Of a DNA stretch of 64,000 nt, positions 40,599 to 49,029 are shown one piece after another (the stretch's first letter is position 1; the number at the start of each line of letters is the position of its first letter). The translations under genes and the position numbers were made by a program. The notes beneath the pieces are model-generated. The model saw only the letters and a list, made by a program, of their open reading frames with translations, searched no databases and was not told where the DNA came from. Source of the stretch: Alphaproteobacteria bacterium (GTDB lineage Bacteria > Pseudomonadota > Alphaproteobacteria > Caulobacterales > Caulobacteraceae); assembly GCA_025359785.1 (NCBI GenBank), contig JANYET010000025.1, positions 1-64,000 of the forward strand. Direction: 5' to 3'.

Positions 40599-40900
40599 AA
40601 CGACTAGGCTTCGCGCCAGAGGCCGTGGCCGATCTGCGGGAAATCGCCCTCTACATCGCCGACGACAGTCCGCAACGCGCGCTGACCTTTGTCGCGGAGT
40701 TGGAACAGAAGGCTATGGATGCCGCGTCGCGTCCGCTGGCGTTTCGAGAGCGGGCAGACATCTCGCCGGGTTTGCGGGCGATCAGCCATGGCCGCTATCT
40801 GATTTTCTTTCGCGACCTGGTCGATGAGGTGCGGATTGTGCGCGTCGTTCACGGAGCCCGAGACTTGCCTCGGCTGTTCGATCCGTCGAGCCAAGGATAG
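40595..40900 (+). CDS. parE: ParE/RelE-superfamily toxin
   Basis: 101-residue ParE-like toxin; plasmid ParE poisons gyrase, but chromosomal paralogues vary. It starts with GTG overlapping the parD stop. The fold signature is visible: LGFAPEAVADLREIALYIADDSPQRALTFVAELEQKAMD, then the conserved RERADISPGLRAISHGRYLIFFRD and VRIVRVVHGARDL C-terminal strands with the key Arg/Tyr. ORF is intact, so toxin activity is likely retained. Confidence 0.92.
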   Translation: MKRLGFAPEAVADLREIALYIADDSPQRALTFVAELEQKAMDAASRPLAFRERADISPGLRAISHGRYLIFFRDLVDEVRIVRVVHGARDLPRLFDPSSQG

Positions 40901-40982
40901 CTGCCTTTCGTTCCCGTGAACCGTCGGATGGGTTGCTCGCCTGCGTTAATCTCAATGCGACACGAAGCCTCGGGAACCCATC

Positions 40983-41075
40983 GTCGACGTGGGCATGGGC
41001 CGCGGCTCCGCCTCGATCTGGACCTGCGACCTCACCAAGCGCTACGTCGAGATCAACGGGGATTATCGGAGTTGA
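40983..41075 (+). pseudogene. Displaced 3' end of argJ
   Basis: A 93-base copy of the last 93 bases of argJ (40131-40223) with no start or upstream coding part. I count 9 differences. Five of the six codon changes are synonymous and one is Thr to Ser; the stop is TGA instead of TAG. This pattern means that it was a functional argJ tail from a diverged allele, not a decaying duplicate. Best explanation: this is the original 3' end, displaced when a cassette carrying parDE and a replacement argJ tail inserted. Confidence 0.85.
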
Positions 41076-41155
41076 GGCGCGACACACCGAATAGTTGAGC
41101 CAGGAGGTTCCGCTCGGGTAGGCTGTCCGCAAGCCGTTCCGGGGGGAGTCCGCTC

Positions 41156-43078
41156 TTGCGTCGTCCAGTCGTTCTGTTCGCCATGCTCAGCATGGTCGTA
41201 TGCGCGCGCGCCGCTGACGCCGCGCCGCCGCCGCTCGAAGCCTACGGCCGACTGCCCGCCGTCGACAGCGCAACACTCTCACCCTCCGGCGAGCGCTTCG
41301 CGGTGATCGATTCCGACAAGGACGGCCGCGTGGTTTATGTGCGCCAGACCGCGGACGGCAAGGCGATCGGGGCGTTGCGGTTCGCCGAGGGCAAGCTTCG
41401 GCGGCTGGCCTGGGCCGGCGAGGATCACCTCCTGATCTTCAACACCTCGACCCAGGCTTTCTCGGAACCCGGCGCGCAAAAGGGCGAATGGGAAGGGCTG
41501 ATCAACTTCGATCTGCGTACAGGCAAGGCGGTGATGCTGCTGGCCAAGAGCCCGAACTATGTGGACGCCATCTTCGGCTGGTACGGCGCCGCCCAGGTGA
41601 ACGGTCGCTGGTACGCCTATGTGGGAGGCGTGGGCCTGGGGCACACGGAGGAATGGTCGCGCAGCGCGATCTTCGCGGACCTCGACCGGATCGATCTGGA
41701 CAACGGAAAGGTCGAGGTTGTCGTCCACTCGTCCGAACGGTCGCGGAGCTGGCTGGTCTCATCGGCCGGCGAGGTCTTGGCCCATACACTCTACGATACA
41801 GCGACGCGGACCTCGACGCTCTACGCCGGCGCGGCTGAGACCCGTCAGCTCGCCCAGGCCGTCGGCAAGGGCCGTGAACTGGACCTGGCCGGCCTGGGGC
41901 GCCGGCCAGGCACGCTGTTGGTGCGTGAAGAGACCGACGGCAAGGAGCAGCTCCGGGAGTTGCCCGCCGATGGATCGGGTCCGGGTGAGGTGCTGCTGGC
42001 GGATGCCGCCGCCTCGGGGCCGATCTTTGACCGGGACAGCCGCTTGCTGATCGGGTTCGCCAGCCTCGCCAAGTCGGTGATGTTCGACAAGCCGACGGAA
42101 AAACGGATCAACGACGCAACCGCCCCCTTCGGCGGCGACCGCAGTGAGCTGGTCGCCTTCTCCCGGGACTTTAAAAAGCTGATCTTCAGCGCCAACGGCC
42201 CGAGAAATCCCGGTCGGTTCTATCTTGTCGACCTCTCTAGCCGCGCCGCGGTGCCCATCGGCGACACCCGTCCCGACATCGGGCCGGACCAGATCGGCCC
42301 CGTATCGATGACCCACTACAAGGCTGACGACGGCCTGGAGATGGACGGTGTGCTGACCCTGCCGCCTGGACGCGAGGCCAAGGGCTTGCCGCTGGTGGTC
42401 ATGCCGCACGGCGGCCCGATCGTCGAAGGCGATACCGTGAGTTTCGACTGGTGGGCCCAGGCCTTCGCGTCGCGCGGCTATGCGGTGTTCCAGCCGAACT
42501 ACCGTGGCACGCTCGGCTACGGCGACGCCTTCCGCAAGGCGGCGGCCGGCCAGTTCGGCCGCAAGATGCAGACCGATATCTCCGACGGCGTGGCGGCGCT
42601 CGCCAAGGCTGGAACCATCGATCCGAAACGGGTCTGTATCGTTGGCGCCAGCTACGGCGGCTATGCGGCCCTGGCCGGCGTCACCCTGCAGCAGGGGCTT
42701 TACCGCTGCGCTGTCGCCGTCGCCGGTGTGGCCGACATGCGCAAGATGCTGGAGGCCGACATTGCCAGCCGAGACCGCCGCGCGCTGGAGTTCTGGCGGG
42801 GCCTTTCCAGCGCCAAATCGCAGGACCTGGACGCCATCTCGCCGGCCCGCCTCGCCGCCAAGGCCGACGCGCCTATCCTGCTGATCCATGGCGAGAACGA
42901 CACCGTCGTGCCGATCGAACAGAGCAAGTTGATGGAGCGCGCGCTGCGCCAGGCCGGAAAGCCGGTCGAACTGGTGACCATGGCGGGAGAGGACCATTGG
43001 CTGTCGAACGCCGCCACGCGGCAGCAGATGCTCAATCGCGCCGTGGCTTTCGTCCAACAGCACGACCCTGCGAACTAG
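41156..43078 (+). CDS. S9 family (prolyl oligopeptidase-like) exported peptidase
   Basis: Serine peptidase or acylaminoacyl-peptidase, 640 residues. The TTG at 41156 has GGGGGGAG upstream and starts a signal peptide (VLFAMLSMVVCARAADA). The N-terminal half is a beta-propeller-like domain; the C-terminal alpha/beta-hydrolase holds the nucleophile in VGASYGGYAAL (about residue 499), the Asp in IHGENDTVVP, and the His in GEDHWLSN. A similar fold appears in dipeptidyl-peptidase-like scavenging enzymes of the Caulobacterales. Not in an evident operon. Confidence 0.9.
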   Translation: MRRPVVLFAMLSMVVCARAADAAPPPLEAYGRLPAVDSATLSPSGERFAVIDSDKDGRVVYVRQTADGKAIGALRFAEGKLRRLAWAGEDHLLIFNTSTQAFSEPGAQKGEWEGLINFDLRTGKAVMLLAKSPNYVDAIFGWYGAAQVNGRWYAYVGGVGLGHTEEWSRSAIFADLDRIDLDNGKVEVVVHSSERSRSWLVSSAGEVLAHTLYDTATRTSTLYAGAAETRQLAQAVGKGRELDLAGLGRRPGTLLVREETDGKEQLRELPADGSGPGEVLLADAAASGPIFDRDSRLLIGFASLAKSVMFDKPTEKRINDATAPFGGDRSELVAFSRDFKKLIFSANGPRNPGRFYLVDLSSRAAVPIGDTRPDIGPDQIGPVSMTHYKADDGLEMDGVLTLPPGREAKGLPLVVMPHGGPIVEGDTVSFDWWAQAFASRGYAVFQPNYRGTLGYGDAFRKAAAGQFGRKMQTDISDGVAALAKAGTIDPKRVCIVGASYGGYAALAGVTLQQGLYRCAVAVAGVADMRKMLEADIASRDRRALEFWRGLSSAKSQDLDAISPARLAAKADAPILLIHGENDTVVPIEQSKLMERALRQAGKPVELVTMAGEDHWLSNAATRQQMLNRAVAFVQQHDPAN

Positions 43079-43113
43079 CCGCGCAGCCGTATTTCCGCGC
43101 GTTGCAGCGCCAC

Positions 43114-43144
43114 GAAAAAGGGCCCCACCGGTCGGCGAGGCCCT
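43114..43144 (-). terminator. Intrinsic terminator of the DEAD-box helicase gene
   Basis: On the minus strand, AGGGCC (43144-43139) pairs with GGCCCT (43124-43119) around a 14-base loop, followed by a T-run (43119-43115). It starts 30 bases after the helicase stop codon. Confidence 0.7.
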
Positions 43145-43173
43145 CGATCGGTCTACAAGCCGGGAGCTCGACC

Positions 43174-44586
43174 TTAGCGGTTCGACCAGACGCCGCTGCG
43201 GGGCGGGGCGGCGTTGCCGCCGCCGCCGCCGCGCTGCGGGCCCTTGAAGGCCGGGCGCTGGGCCGGCTTGTCGCCGCCGCCCGAACGCGCCGGGGCGCCC
43301 TCGTGGCGGTGACCGCCGCCGTTACCGCCGCCGGCGTGATTGCGGTTGCGCTTGGGCTGATGGCCCCCGCGGTGACCACCGGGGCCGCGCGTGTCGGCGC
43401 GGTCCGGCTTGACGCCTTGCGGCTCGGGCAGGGCGGCGGTGGCCGCGCCCAACTGCTTGTCGTTGCGGCGGTCGAAGGACGGGATGGTCTGGCGCGTCAC
43501 CTTCTGGATGTCGCGCAGCAGGGTCCGTTCGTCGTCCGAGCAGAAGGCCACGGCCGAGCCGTCGGCGCCGGCCCGCGCCGTCCGCCCGATCCGGTGGACG
43601 TAGCTCTCCGGCACGTTGGGCAGTTCGTACTGCACCACGTGGGAGACCGCATCGATGTCGATGCCGCGCGCGGCGATGTCGGTGGCCACCAGGGCGCGGA
43701 CCTTGCCGGCCTTGAAATCGGCCAGAGCGCGTTCCCGCTGGCCCTGGCTCTTGTCGCCATGGATCGAGGCGGCATCGACGCCGACCTGCTCAAGACCACG
43801 GGCAACACGATCGGCGCCGCGCTTGGTGCGGGTGAAGACGATGACCCGCTTGAAGGTGGGATCGTCGAACAGTTCGCTCAGCAGGGCGCGCTTGCGCGAC
43901 TGCTCCACGAACAGCACGCGCTGGTTGACCTTCTCGACGGTGGTCGCCTGCGGGGCGACCGACACGCGCAAGGGATCATGCAGCAGTTCTGACGCCAGCT
44001 TGCCGATCTCGGTCGGCATGGTGGCCGAGAAGAACAGGTTCTGCCGGACCTTCGGGATGTGGGCCACGATCTTGCGGATCGGCAGCACGAAGCCGAGGTC
44101 GAGCATCTGGTCGGCCTCGTCGAGGACGAAGATCTCCACGCCGCGCAGCGTGATGGTCTTTTCCTGCAGGTGGTCGAGCAGGCGGCCGGGCGTGGCGACC
44201 AGCACGTCGACGCCGTTGGCCATGGCCTTGTGCTGGGCGCCGTACTTCACGCCGCCGAAGATCACGGCGACGGTGACGCCCATGTGGCGGCCGTAGGTGC
44301 GGAAGCTCTCGGCGATCTGGGTCGCGAGTTCGCGGGTGGGCGAGAGCACCAGGACGCGCGCGCCCTTGCGTTCCGGCTGGCGCTTGTCGGCGGCCAGGCG
44401 GTGCAGGATCGGCAGGGCGAAGGCGGCGGTCTTGCCGGTGCCGGTCTGGGCGATGCCTTGCAGGTCGCGGCCGGCCATGACGCCGGGGATCGCTTGGGCC
44501 TGGATCGGGGTAGGCGTGGTGTAGCCCTCGGTGGCCAGCGCCTTGAGCAGCGGAGCGGCCAGGCCGAAGTCGGTGAATTGAGTCAA
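43174..44586 (-). CDS. DEAD-box RNA helicase, RhlE-like
   Basis: ATP-dependent RNA helicase for ribosome assembly or mRNA turnover. The best start is TTG at 44586 (AAGAGA about 8 bases upstream), giving QFTDFGLAAPLLKAL, the usual RhlE start; 470 residues. Motifs: Q motif PTPIQAQAIP, I AQTGTGKT, Ia PTRELA, II DEAD in VLDEADQML, III SAT (FFSATMP), V ARGIDI and VI HRIGRTARAG. The C-terminal tail after residue 400 is Gly/Arg/His-rich and disordered, probably for RNA binding. Intrinsic terminator downstream. Confidence 0.92.
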   Translation of the reverse strand: MTQFTDFGLAAPLLKALATEGYTTPTPIQAQAIPGVMAGRDLQGIAQTGTGKTAAFALPILHRLAADKRQPERKGARVLVLSPTRELATQIAESFRTYGRHMGVTVAVIFGGVKYGAQHKAMANGVDVLVATPGRLLDHLQEKTITLRGVEIFVLDEADQMLDLGFVLPIRKIVAHIPKVRQNLFFSATMPTEIGKLASELLHDPLRVSVAPQATTVEKVNQRVLFVEQSRKRALLSELFDDPTFKRVIVFTRTKRGADRVARGLEQVGVDAASIHGDKSQGQRERALADFKAGKVRALVATDIAARGIDIDAVSHVVQYELPNVPESYVHRIGRTARAGADGSAVAFCSDDERTLLRDIQKVTRQTIPSFDRRNDKQLGAATAALPEPQGVKPDRADTRGPGGHRGGHQPKRNRNHAGGGNGGGHRHEGAPARSGGGDKPAQRPAFKGPQRGGGGGNAAPPRSGVWSNR

Positions 44587-44889
44587 AATGAAATCTCTTA
44601 GATATGCGCCGAACGCGCCCATCGATTGCATCGGGGCGCGGAGGTCGCGGGTCTTTGGGGAAGCGCCCCGCGTGATGGGCGATCTATGGATCTTACGGCG
44701 CTCGACAGGCTGGGTCCCTTGGAAGAGACCCCACGCGGCTGGAGCACTGAGCACGTCATAGTTCGTGACGCAGGCTGCACATCGGCGTTCGCTGTGGATA
44801 AGTCAACCCACGCGGTCGGGATTGGCGGAGCGCTGTGGCCTTTTCGGCTCAGGGCGCCAAGCTGGCGCGATGATCCTCTAGGGGCCGCC
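44587..44889. other. Divergent intergenic region between helicase and serine hydrolase
   Basis: 303 bases without a supported gene. Frames stay open through it in both directions, but without Shine-Dalgarno sites or family similarity. It must hold the helicase promoter and 5' leader (possibly long, as is usual for cold-inducible RNA helicases) and the promoter of the hydrolase. I see no clear operator or terminator. Confidence 0.4.
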
Positions 44890-46116
44890 ATGAAGCTTAC
44901 CGTCGCCGCGTTCGCCGCCGTCCTGATGCTCGCGGGCGGCGTCCGCGCGGCCGGCCTCTCGCCGGCCGATCAGTCGGCGATCACGGCGATCGAGACGCGG
45001 TTGACGCCCGCATCCGCCAACGTGGCGCCGAACACAGAAACCCTGGCCGCGCGAATGGCCGAATTGAAGGTCCCTGGCGTCAGCATCGCCTTCATCGAGG
45101 GCGGCAAGGTGAAATGGGTCCGCGCCTACGGCGTGGCGACTGCGGGTGCATCGCAACCCGTCGGACCGGACACGCTGTTCCAGGCCGCGTCGATGAGTAA
45201 GGCCTTCGCCGCGGCGGCGGCTTTGAAGCTCGTGGACCAGGGCCGCCTCGATCTCGATGGTGACATCAACAGCCGGTTGAAGGCTTGGAAGGTTCCGGAC
45301 AGTCCGTACACAGCCCAGCAAAAGATCACGTTGCGCCGGCTACTCAGTCACACGGCAGGCCTGACAGTCGGTGGTTTCCCAGGCTATCCCGCCGGCAAAC
45401 CCGTGCCGACCATCTTGCAAATTCTTGACGGTGCGCCGCCATCGAACACGCCCGCCATAAGGTCGTTTGAGACGCCCGGCGGCAACTACGCCTATTCCGG
45501 CGGTGGATATGTCGTGGCCCAGCTGGCGATCGTCGAAGCCGGTGGCAAGCCCTATCCGGAGCTTTTGGATCAGCTGGTGCTGCGCCCGGTAGGCATGCGG
45601 CGATCAACCTTCGCCCAGCCCTTGCCCGAGGCATTGGTTGGCCACGCGGCGAGCGGCCATGACCGCAAGGGAGATGTCATTCCGGGTGGGCGCAACACCT
45701 ACCCGGAATACGCCGCGGCCAGCCTCTGGACGACGCCATCCGACTACGGCCAATTCTACATCAGTCTGCAGGACGCCTACGCGGCGCGCCCGCACGCTCT
45801 GCTCAGCCCAGCCGGCGCCAAGGCGATGATGACCCCCATCGACGCAAACTATGGCCTTGGCGTCGCGATTGGCCGCTGGGGCGGTCACGCGTTCATTCAG
45901 CACGGTGGCGGGAACGCCGGGTTCCAGTGCAACGCGTTCGCCTTCCTCGATGGGGCGCGCCAGGGTGTGGTGGTTATGACCAACAGCGATGCCGGCGGCG
46001 CCTTGGCGCAGGAGATCACCATCTCTCTGGCCAAGGCTTACGGCTGGGGTGAGCAAGATCCGGCGACGCGCGGGTCCTCGCGCCGAGCGCCGTATTCCCC
46101 GCCGGCGGCCAAATGA
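44890..46116 (+). CDS. Serine hydrolase, class C beta-lactamase fold
   Basis: Exported penicillin-binding-protein-like hydrolase of 408 residues. Signal peptide KLTVAAFAAVLMLAGGVRAAG. The SxxK nucleophile is in QAASMSKAFAAA, the YxN-position motif is YSG (YAYSGGGYVV), and the third motif is HGGGNAGF. These features fit esterase/peptidase/beta-lactamase family members (Pfam Beta-lactamase), many of which are esterases rather than antibiotic-degrading enzymes. The stop overlaps the Nudix gene start (ATGA), so they are co-translated. Confidence 0.88.
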   Translation: MKLTVAAFAAVLMLAGGVRAAGLSPADQSAITAIETRLTPASANVAPNTETLAARMAELKVPGVSIAFIEGGKVKWVRAYGVATAGASQPVGPDTLFQAASMSKAFAAAAALKLVDQGRLDLDGDINSRLKAWKVPDSPYTAQQKITLRRLLSHTAGLTVGGFPGYPAGKPVPTILQILDGAPPSNTPAIRSFETPGGNYAYSGGGYVVAQLAIVEAGGKPYPELLDQLVLRPVGMRRSTFAQPLPEALVGHAASGHDRKGDVIPGGRNTYPEYAAASLWTTPSDYGQFYISLQDAYAARPHALLSPAGAKAMMTPIDANYGLGVAIGRWGGHAFIQHGGGNAGFQCNAFAFLDGARQGVVVMTNSDAGGALAQEITISLAKAYGWGEQDPATRGSSRRAPYSPPAAK

Positions 46117-46517
46117 GCAAACCCCTGCTGCTGGTCGCCGCCGCGGCCCTCATCGACGCCGATGGCCGGGTGTTGATCTGCCAGCGGCCGCAGGGCAAGG
46201 CGCTGGCGGGCCTGTGGGAGTTTCCGGGCGGCAAGGTCGAGGCTGGCGAGACGCCGGAGGCCTGCCTGATCCGCGAACTGGAGGAGGAGCTGGGCATCGC
46301 GGTCACCCACGCCTGCCTCGCGCCCTTCGTGTTCGCTAGCCACGACTACGAGGCGTTCCACCTGCTGATGCCGCTCTATCTGATCCGGCGCTGGTCGGGA
46401 GAGATCGTGGCCCGGGAGCACAAGGCGCTGGCCTGGGTGAAGCCGTCGAAGCTCAGCGACTATCCGATGCCGCCGGCCGACGCCCCGCTGGTCGCCTGGC
46501 TCCGCGACCTGGTCTAG
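46113..46517 (+). CDS. mutT: Nudix hydrolase, MutT-like
   Basis: 134-residue (deoxy)nucleoside triphosphate pyrophosphohydrolase, probably cleaning 8-oxo-dGTP. The complete Nudix box reads from GGKVEAGET to RELEEELGI at about residues 38-60, and the N-terminal strand has LICQRPQGKALAGLWEFPG, typical of MutT. C-terminal LAWVKPSKLSDYPMPPAD fits. In Caulobacterales mutT normally follows argJ closely; here about 6 kb separates them, suggesting insertions between (inference). Confidence 0.88.
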   Translation: MSKPLLLVAAAALIDADGRVLICQRPQGKALAGLWEFPGGKVEAGETPEACLIRELEEELGIAVTHACLAPFVFASHDYEAFHLLMPLYLIRRWSGEIVAREHKALAWVKPSKLSDYPMPPADAPLVAWLRDLV

Positions 46518-46583
46518 GCGGGCGATCTAAACGTAGGGGCGACCCGGCGTGGCCAGGTCGCCGGGGCAGGGCCGGCCGGCCCG

Positions 46584-46751
46584 CTACGGCTTCGGCGGCG
46601 TCGGGGCCTTTTCACCGAAGGCTTCCTTGACCTCGGCCTCGGTGATGCGGGCCGAGGGGTCGCCCTTCTGGTTGAGGTTCTGCTCTTCGGTGCCGTCCCC
46701 GAACATGCCGGGGTGCTTATCTTCGGTCTTCGGGGTGTGCGGGTCAGCCAT
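46584..46751 (-). CDS. Small conserved hypothetical protein (55 residues)
   Basis: A 55-residue acidic/Lys-rich protein starting ADPHTPKTEDKHPGMFG and ending with PTPPKP. It has a strong Shine-Dalgarno (AAGGAGA) 7 bases before ATG 46751. Low complexity, no membrane segment, probably disordered. The EAEVKEAFGEKA part could form one helix. I do not recognise a function. It lies between the convergent mutT and the methyltransferase gene. Confidence 0.65.
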   Translation of the reverse strand: MADPHTPKTEDKHPGMFGDGTEEQNLNQKGDPSARITEAEVKEAFGEKAPTPPKP

Positions 46752-46870
46752 GGGAAATCTCCTTCTCGGGCTCCGTAACGGTCGGGCCGCGGCATGGTTG
46801 CCCAGGCCGGCACGAGGACCGCCTCGCGGGGTCTCCAACGGCCGTCGCGGGACGGCATGGAGGCTGGCGG

Positions 46871-47785
46871 TCACTCGACGTCCCGATCGCGTGGCAGACG
46901 GTGCTCGACAGTCCCCAGGGCGTCGGCCAGCCGCATCCTGGCGGAGCCCGGTTGCAGGGGCTGCGGCTGGCTCGCGTGCGGCGCCCAGCCGGTCAGGGTG
47001 ACGATCTCGAAGGTGGCGGTGACCCGTCCGTCGGGGCCCGTGAACCGTTCGGCGTAGATCTCGCTGGCGCGGCCCAGCAGCCTGCGGGTGAGCGGGCGCG
47101 GATGACGGTCGGCCAGCACATTGGTCTCGCCCATCTGGCGCAGGTCGGCGAGCAGCTTCAGCGGGTGGTCGTAGCTGACGCTGACCCTGTCCACATCGGC
47201 GACCGGCAGGGCGAAGCCGGCGCGCTGCAGCAGGCCCGCGGCGTCGCGGCTGTCGGCGAAGGGCGAGACGCGGCTGCCCGCGCCGCCGAGGATCTCGCTC
47301 TCCGCGTCGGTCAGGGCCTGGCGCAGTTCGGTGAGCGTCGAGCCGCCCAGCAGGGCGCCGAGGAACAGGCCGTCGGGCTTGAGCGCCTGACGAATCTGGA
47401 TCAGCGCGCCCACCACATCGTTGGTCCAGTGGAGGCCCAGCGTCGAGACGATCAGGTCGAGGCTAGCGGGTGCGAACGGCAGACGCTCCTCGTCGAGCAC
47501 CAGCCGTGGCCCATCGCGGCCGGCCAGCATGGCGGGTGACAGGTCGGCCTCGATCAGGGTCCCCACCCGTTCCGCGGCCGGGCTGTCGGCCAGGGCCTCG
47601 CGGAAGGCGCCGCCGCGCGCCGAGAGGTCGACGGCCCGGGGAAAGTTGCGCATGATCCCTTCGAGGCGCTCGATCAGGTCGAGGGCGCAGCGGCGCTGCA
47701 GGAAATCAGCGGCCACGAAGCCCCTGGCCGCGCGGTCCAGTCGCTTTCGGTGCAGGGCGCGGTCGAAGAGGAGGGGAGGCGGCAT
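46871..47785 (-). CDS. SAM-dependent methyltransferase, BioC/NDUFAF5-like
   Basis: Class I methyltransferase of 304 residues. The start ATG at 47785 gives PPPLLFDRALHRKRLDRAAR, the usual start of this alphaproteobacterial group. Rossmann motifs: AVDLSARGG (motif I, partly degenerate), EADLSPAML, and the LDLIVSTLGLHWTNDVVGAL region typical of BioC-like enzymes. The mitochondrial homologue NDUFAF5 hydroxylates a complex I subunit, so the reaction here is uncertain. Its start codon overlaps, on the other strand, the start of comF (CATG). Confidence 0.82.
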   Translation of the reverse strand: MPPPLLFDRALHRKRLDRAARGFVAADFLQRRCALDLIERLEGIMRNFPRAVDLSARGGAFREALADSPAAERVGTLIEADLSPAMLAGRDGPRLVLDEERLPFAPASLDLIVSTLGLHWTNDVVGALIQIRQALKPDGLFLGALLGGSTLTELRQALTDAESEILGGAGSRVSPFADSRDAAGLLQRAGFALPVADVDRVSVSYDHPLKLLADLRQMGETNVLADRHPRPLTRRLLGRASEIYAERFTGPDGRVTATFEIVTLTGWAPHASQPQPLQPGSARMRLADALGTVEHRLPRDRDVE

Positions 47786-48578
47786 GAGCGCGGAAGATGG
47801 CCTCTTCCGCCTGCTTTTCAAAGCAGAGGAGGTCTTGAAACCGGGTCCGCGCTTCCGGGCGATTTGGCGCGGGACGCTGGACGTTGTCTTCCCGCCCCAG
47901 GCGATCGATGGCGGCGCGGCCCAGGCGGGGGGCCTTTCGGCCCAGGCCTGGAGCCGAATTCACTTCCTCGACGGGCCGGTCTGCGACGGCTGCGGCGTAC
48001 CGTTCGAGTACGACGTGGGCGCACGGTGCGCGGCCTGCCTCGCCAAGCCCAGGGCGTTCGACGCCGCCCGCGCGGCCTGCCTCTATGACGACACCTCCCG
48101 CGAGCCGATCCTGAAGCTGAAACATGCCGACCGGCTGGACCTCGCCCCGCTGTTCGCCCGCTGTATTTCCCGGGCCGCCCATGGGCTGATCGCCGAGAGC
48201 GACGCCGTCGTTCCCGTGCCGCTGCACCCGTCGCGCCTGCTCAGCCGCCGCTACAACCAGGCCGCCGAGATGGCCCGGCCGCTCTGCCGCATGACGGGCC
48301 TGGCCTATATCCCCGACGCGCTCTTGCGGCGTCGGGCGACGGAGACCCAGGGCGGCAAGTCCGGCGCGGGCCGAAAGCGCAATGTCGCCAGCGCTTTCGA
48401 GGTCCCGCCGCGCCGGGCGTCTCAGGTGGCCGGCAAGCGCATCCTGCTGATCGATGACGTGATGACCACGGGCGCCACGGCGGAAGGCTGCGCGCGGGCG
48501 CTGAAAGCCGCCGGCGCGACGCGCGTCGATGTCGCGGTGGTCGCGCGGGTTAAAGAGATGGCGGGACTCACCATATGA
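47784..48578 (+). CDS. comF: ComF family phosphoribosyltransferase-like protein
   Basis: 264-residue ComF protein, an amidophosphoribosyl-transferase-fold protein linked to DNA uptake in competent bacteria. It has a zinc-finger-like N-terminal part (CDGCGVPFEYDVGARCAAC) and the PRPP-binding loop RILLIDDVMTTGATAEGC. GAGGGGAGG precedes the ATG. Divergent from the methyltransferase with overlapping start codons. Grx3 follows 33 bases downstream, likely in one transcript. Confidence 0.9.
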   Translation: MSAEDGLFRLLFKAEEVLKPGPRFRAIWRGTLDVVFPPQAIDGGAAQAGGLSAQAWSRIHFLDGPVCDGCGVPFEYDVGARCAACLAKPRAFDAARAACLYDDTSREPILKLKHADRLDLAPLFARCISRAAHGLIAESDAVVPVPLHPSRLLSRRYNQAAEMARPLCRMTGLAYIPDALLRRRATETQGGKSGAGRKRNVASAFEVPPRRASQVAGKRILLIDDVMTTGATAEGCARALKAAGATRVDVAVVARVKEMAGLTI

Positions 48579-48610
48579 AGCTTTCAAGACCGGTTATTCG
48601 TTAGAGCGCC

Positions 48611-48874
48611 ATGTCCCACGTCACGATCTATACCAAGCCCTACTGCCCCTACTGCATGCGGGCGCTCGATCTGCTCGAGAAGAAGGGCGTTGCGTTCACC
48701 GAGATCGAGGCCGCCTTCGATCCCGAGAAGCGTCAGGAAATGATGCAGCGGGCGGGCGGCCGGGCGACGTTCCCGCAAATCTTCGTCGGCGACCGGCACA
48801 TCGGCGGCTGCGACGAGATGATGGCCCTGGAGCGCGCCGGCGAGCTCGATCCCCTCCTGCAGGCGGCGGCTTAG
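48611..48874 (+). CDS. grxC: Glutaredoxin 3
   Basis: 87-residue dithiol glutaredoxin reducing protein disulfides and mixed disulfides with glutathione. Active site YCPYCMRA (C-P-Y-C, about residues 11-14), the cis-Pro region ATFPQIFV, and the GSH-binding GGCDEMMALE. Follows comF. Confidence 0.94.
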   Translation: MSHVTIYTKPYCPYCMRALDLLEKKGVAFTEIEAAFDPEKRQEMMQRAGGRATFPQIFVGDRHIGGCDEMMALERAGELDPLLQAAA

Positions 48875-48877
48875 CCT

Positions 48878-49024
48878 TCCCTCTCCTAAATGGGGAGGGA
48901 CAGATCGCGCAGCGACCAGGGTGGGAAAGTCGCGTTCAAGCTCTGCCTCAGCGCGCCGACCCACACATCCCCACCCGTCTCGCGGCCTGCGGCGCGATCC
49001 ACCCTCCCCAGAACGGGGAGGGAT
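48878..49024. repeat. MITE-like palindromic element of about 147 bp
   Basis: Nested inverted repeats fill the gap between grxC and the amidohydrolase. Each end is a hairpin (TCCCTC-TCC/GGGGAGGGA at 48878-48900; CCCTCCCC/GGGGAGGG at 49002-49022). Inside, GATCGCGC (48903-48910) is complemented by GCGCGATC (48992-48999), and AGGGTGG (48918-48924) by CCACCCT (48999-49005). The whole unit can fold into one large cruciform. The same end hairpin occurs at 19962-19988. Confidence 0.7.
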
Positions 49025-49029
49025 GATAT

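Noticed and set aside
44587..44754. Upstream in-frame starts extending the DEAD-box helicase
   Set aside because: The extension is not helicase-like and the TTG at 44586 gives the canonical N-terminus with a Shine-Dalgarno.
44890..46116. Antibiotic-resistance beta-lactamase
   Set aside because: The SxxK, YSG and HGGG motifs also fit esterase/peptidase relatives; nothing points to antibiotic hydrolysis specifically.
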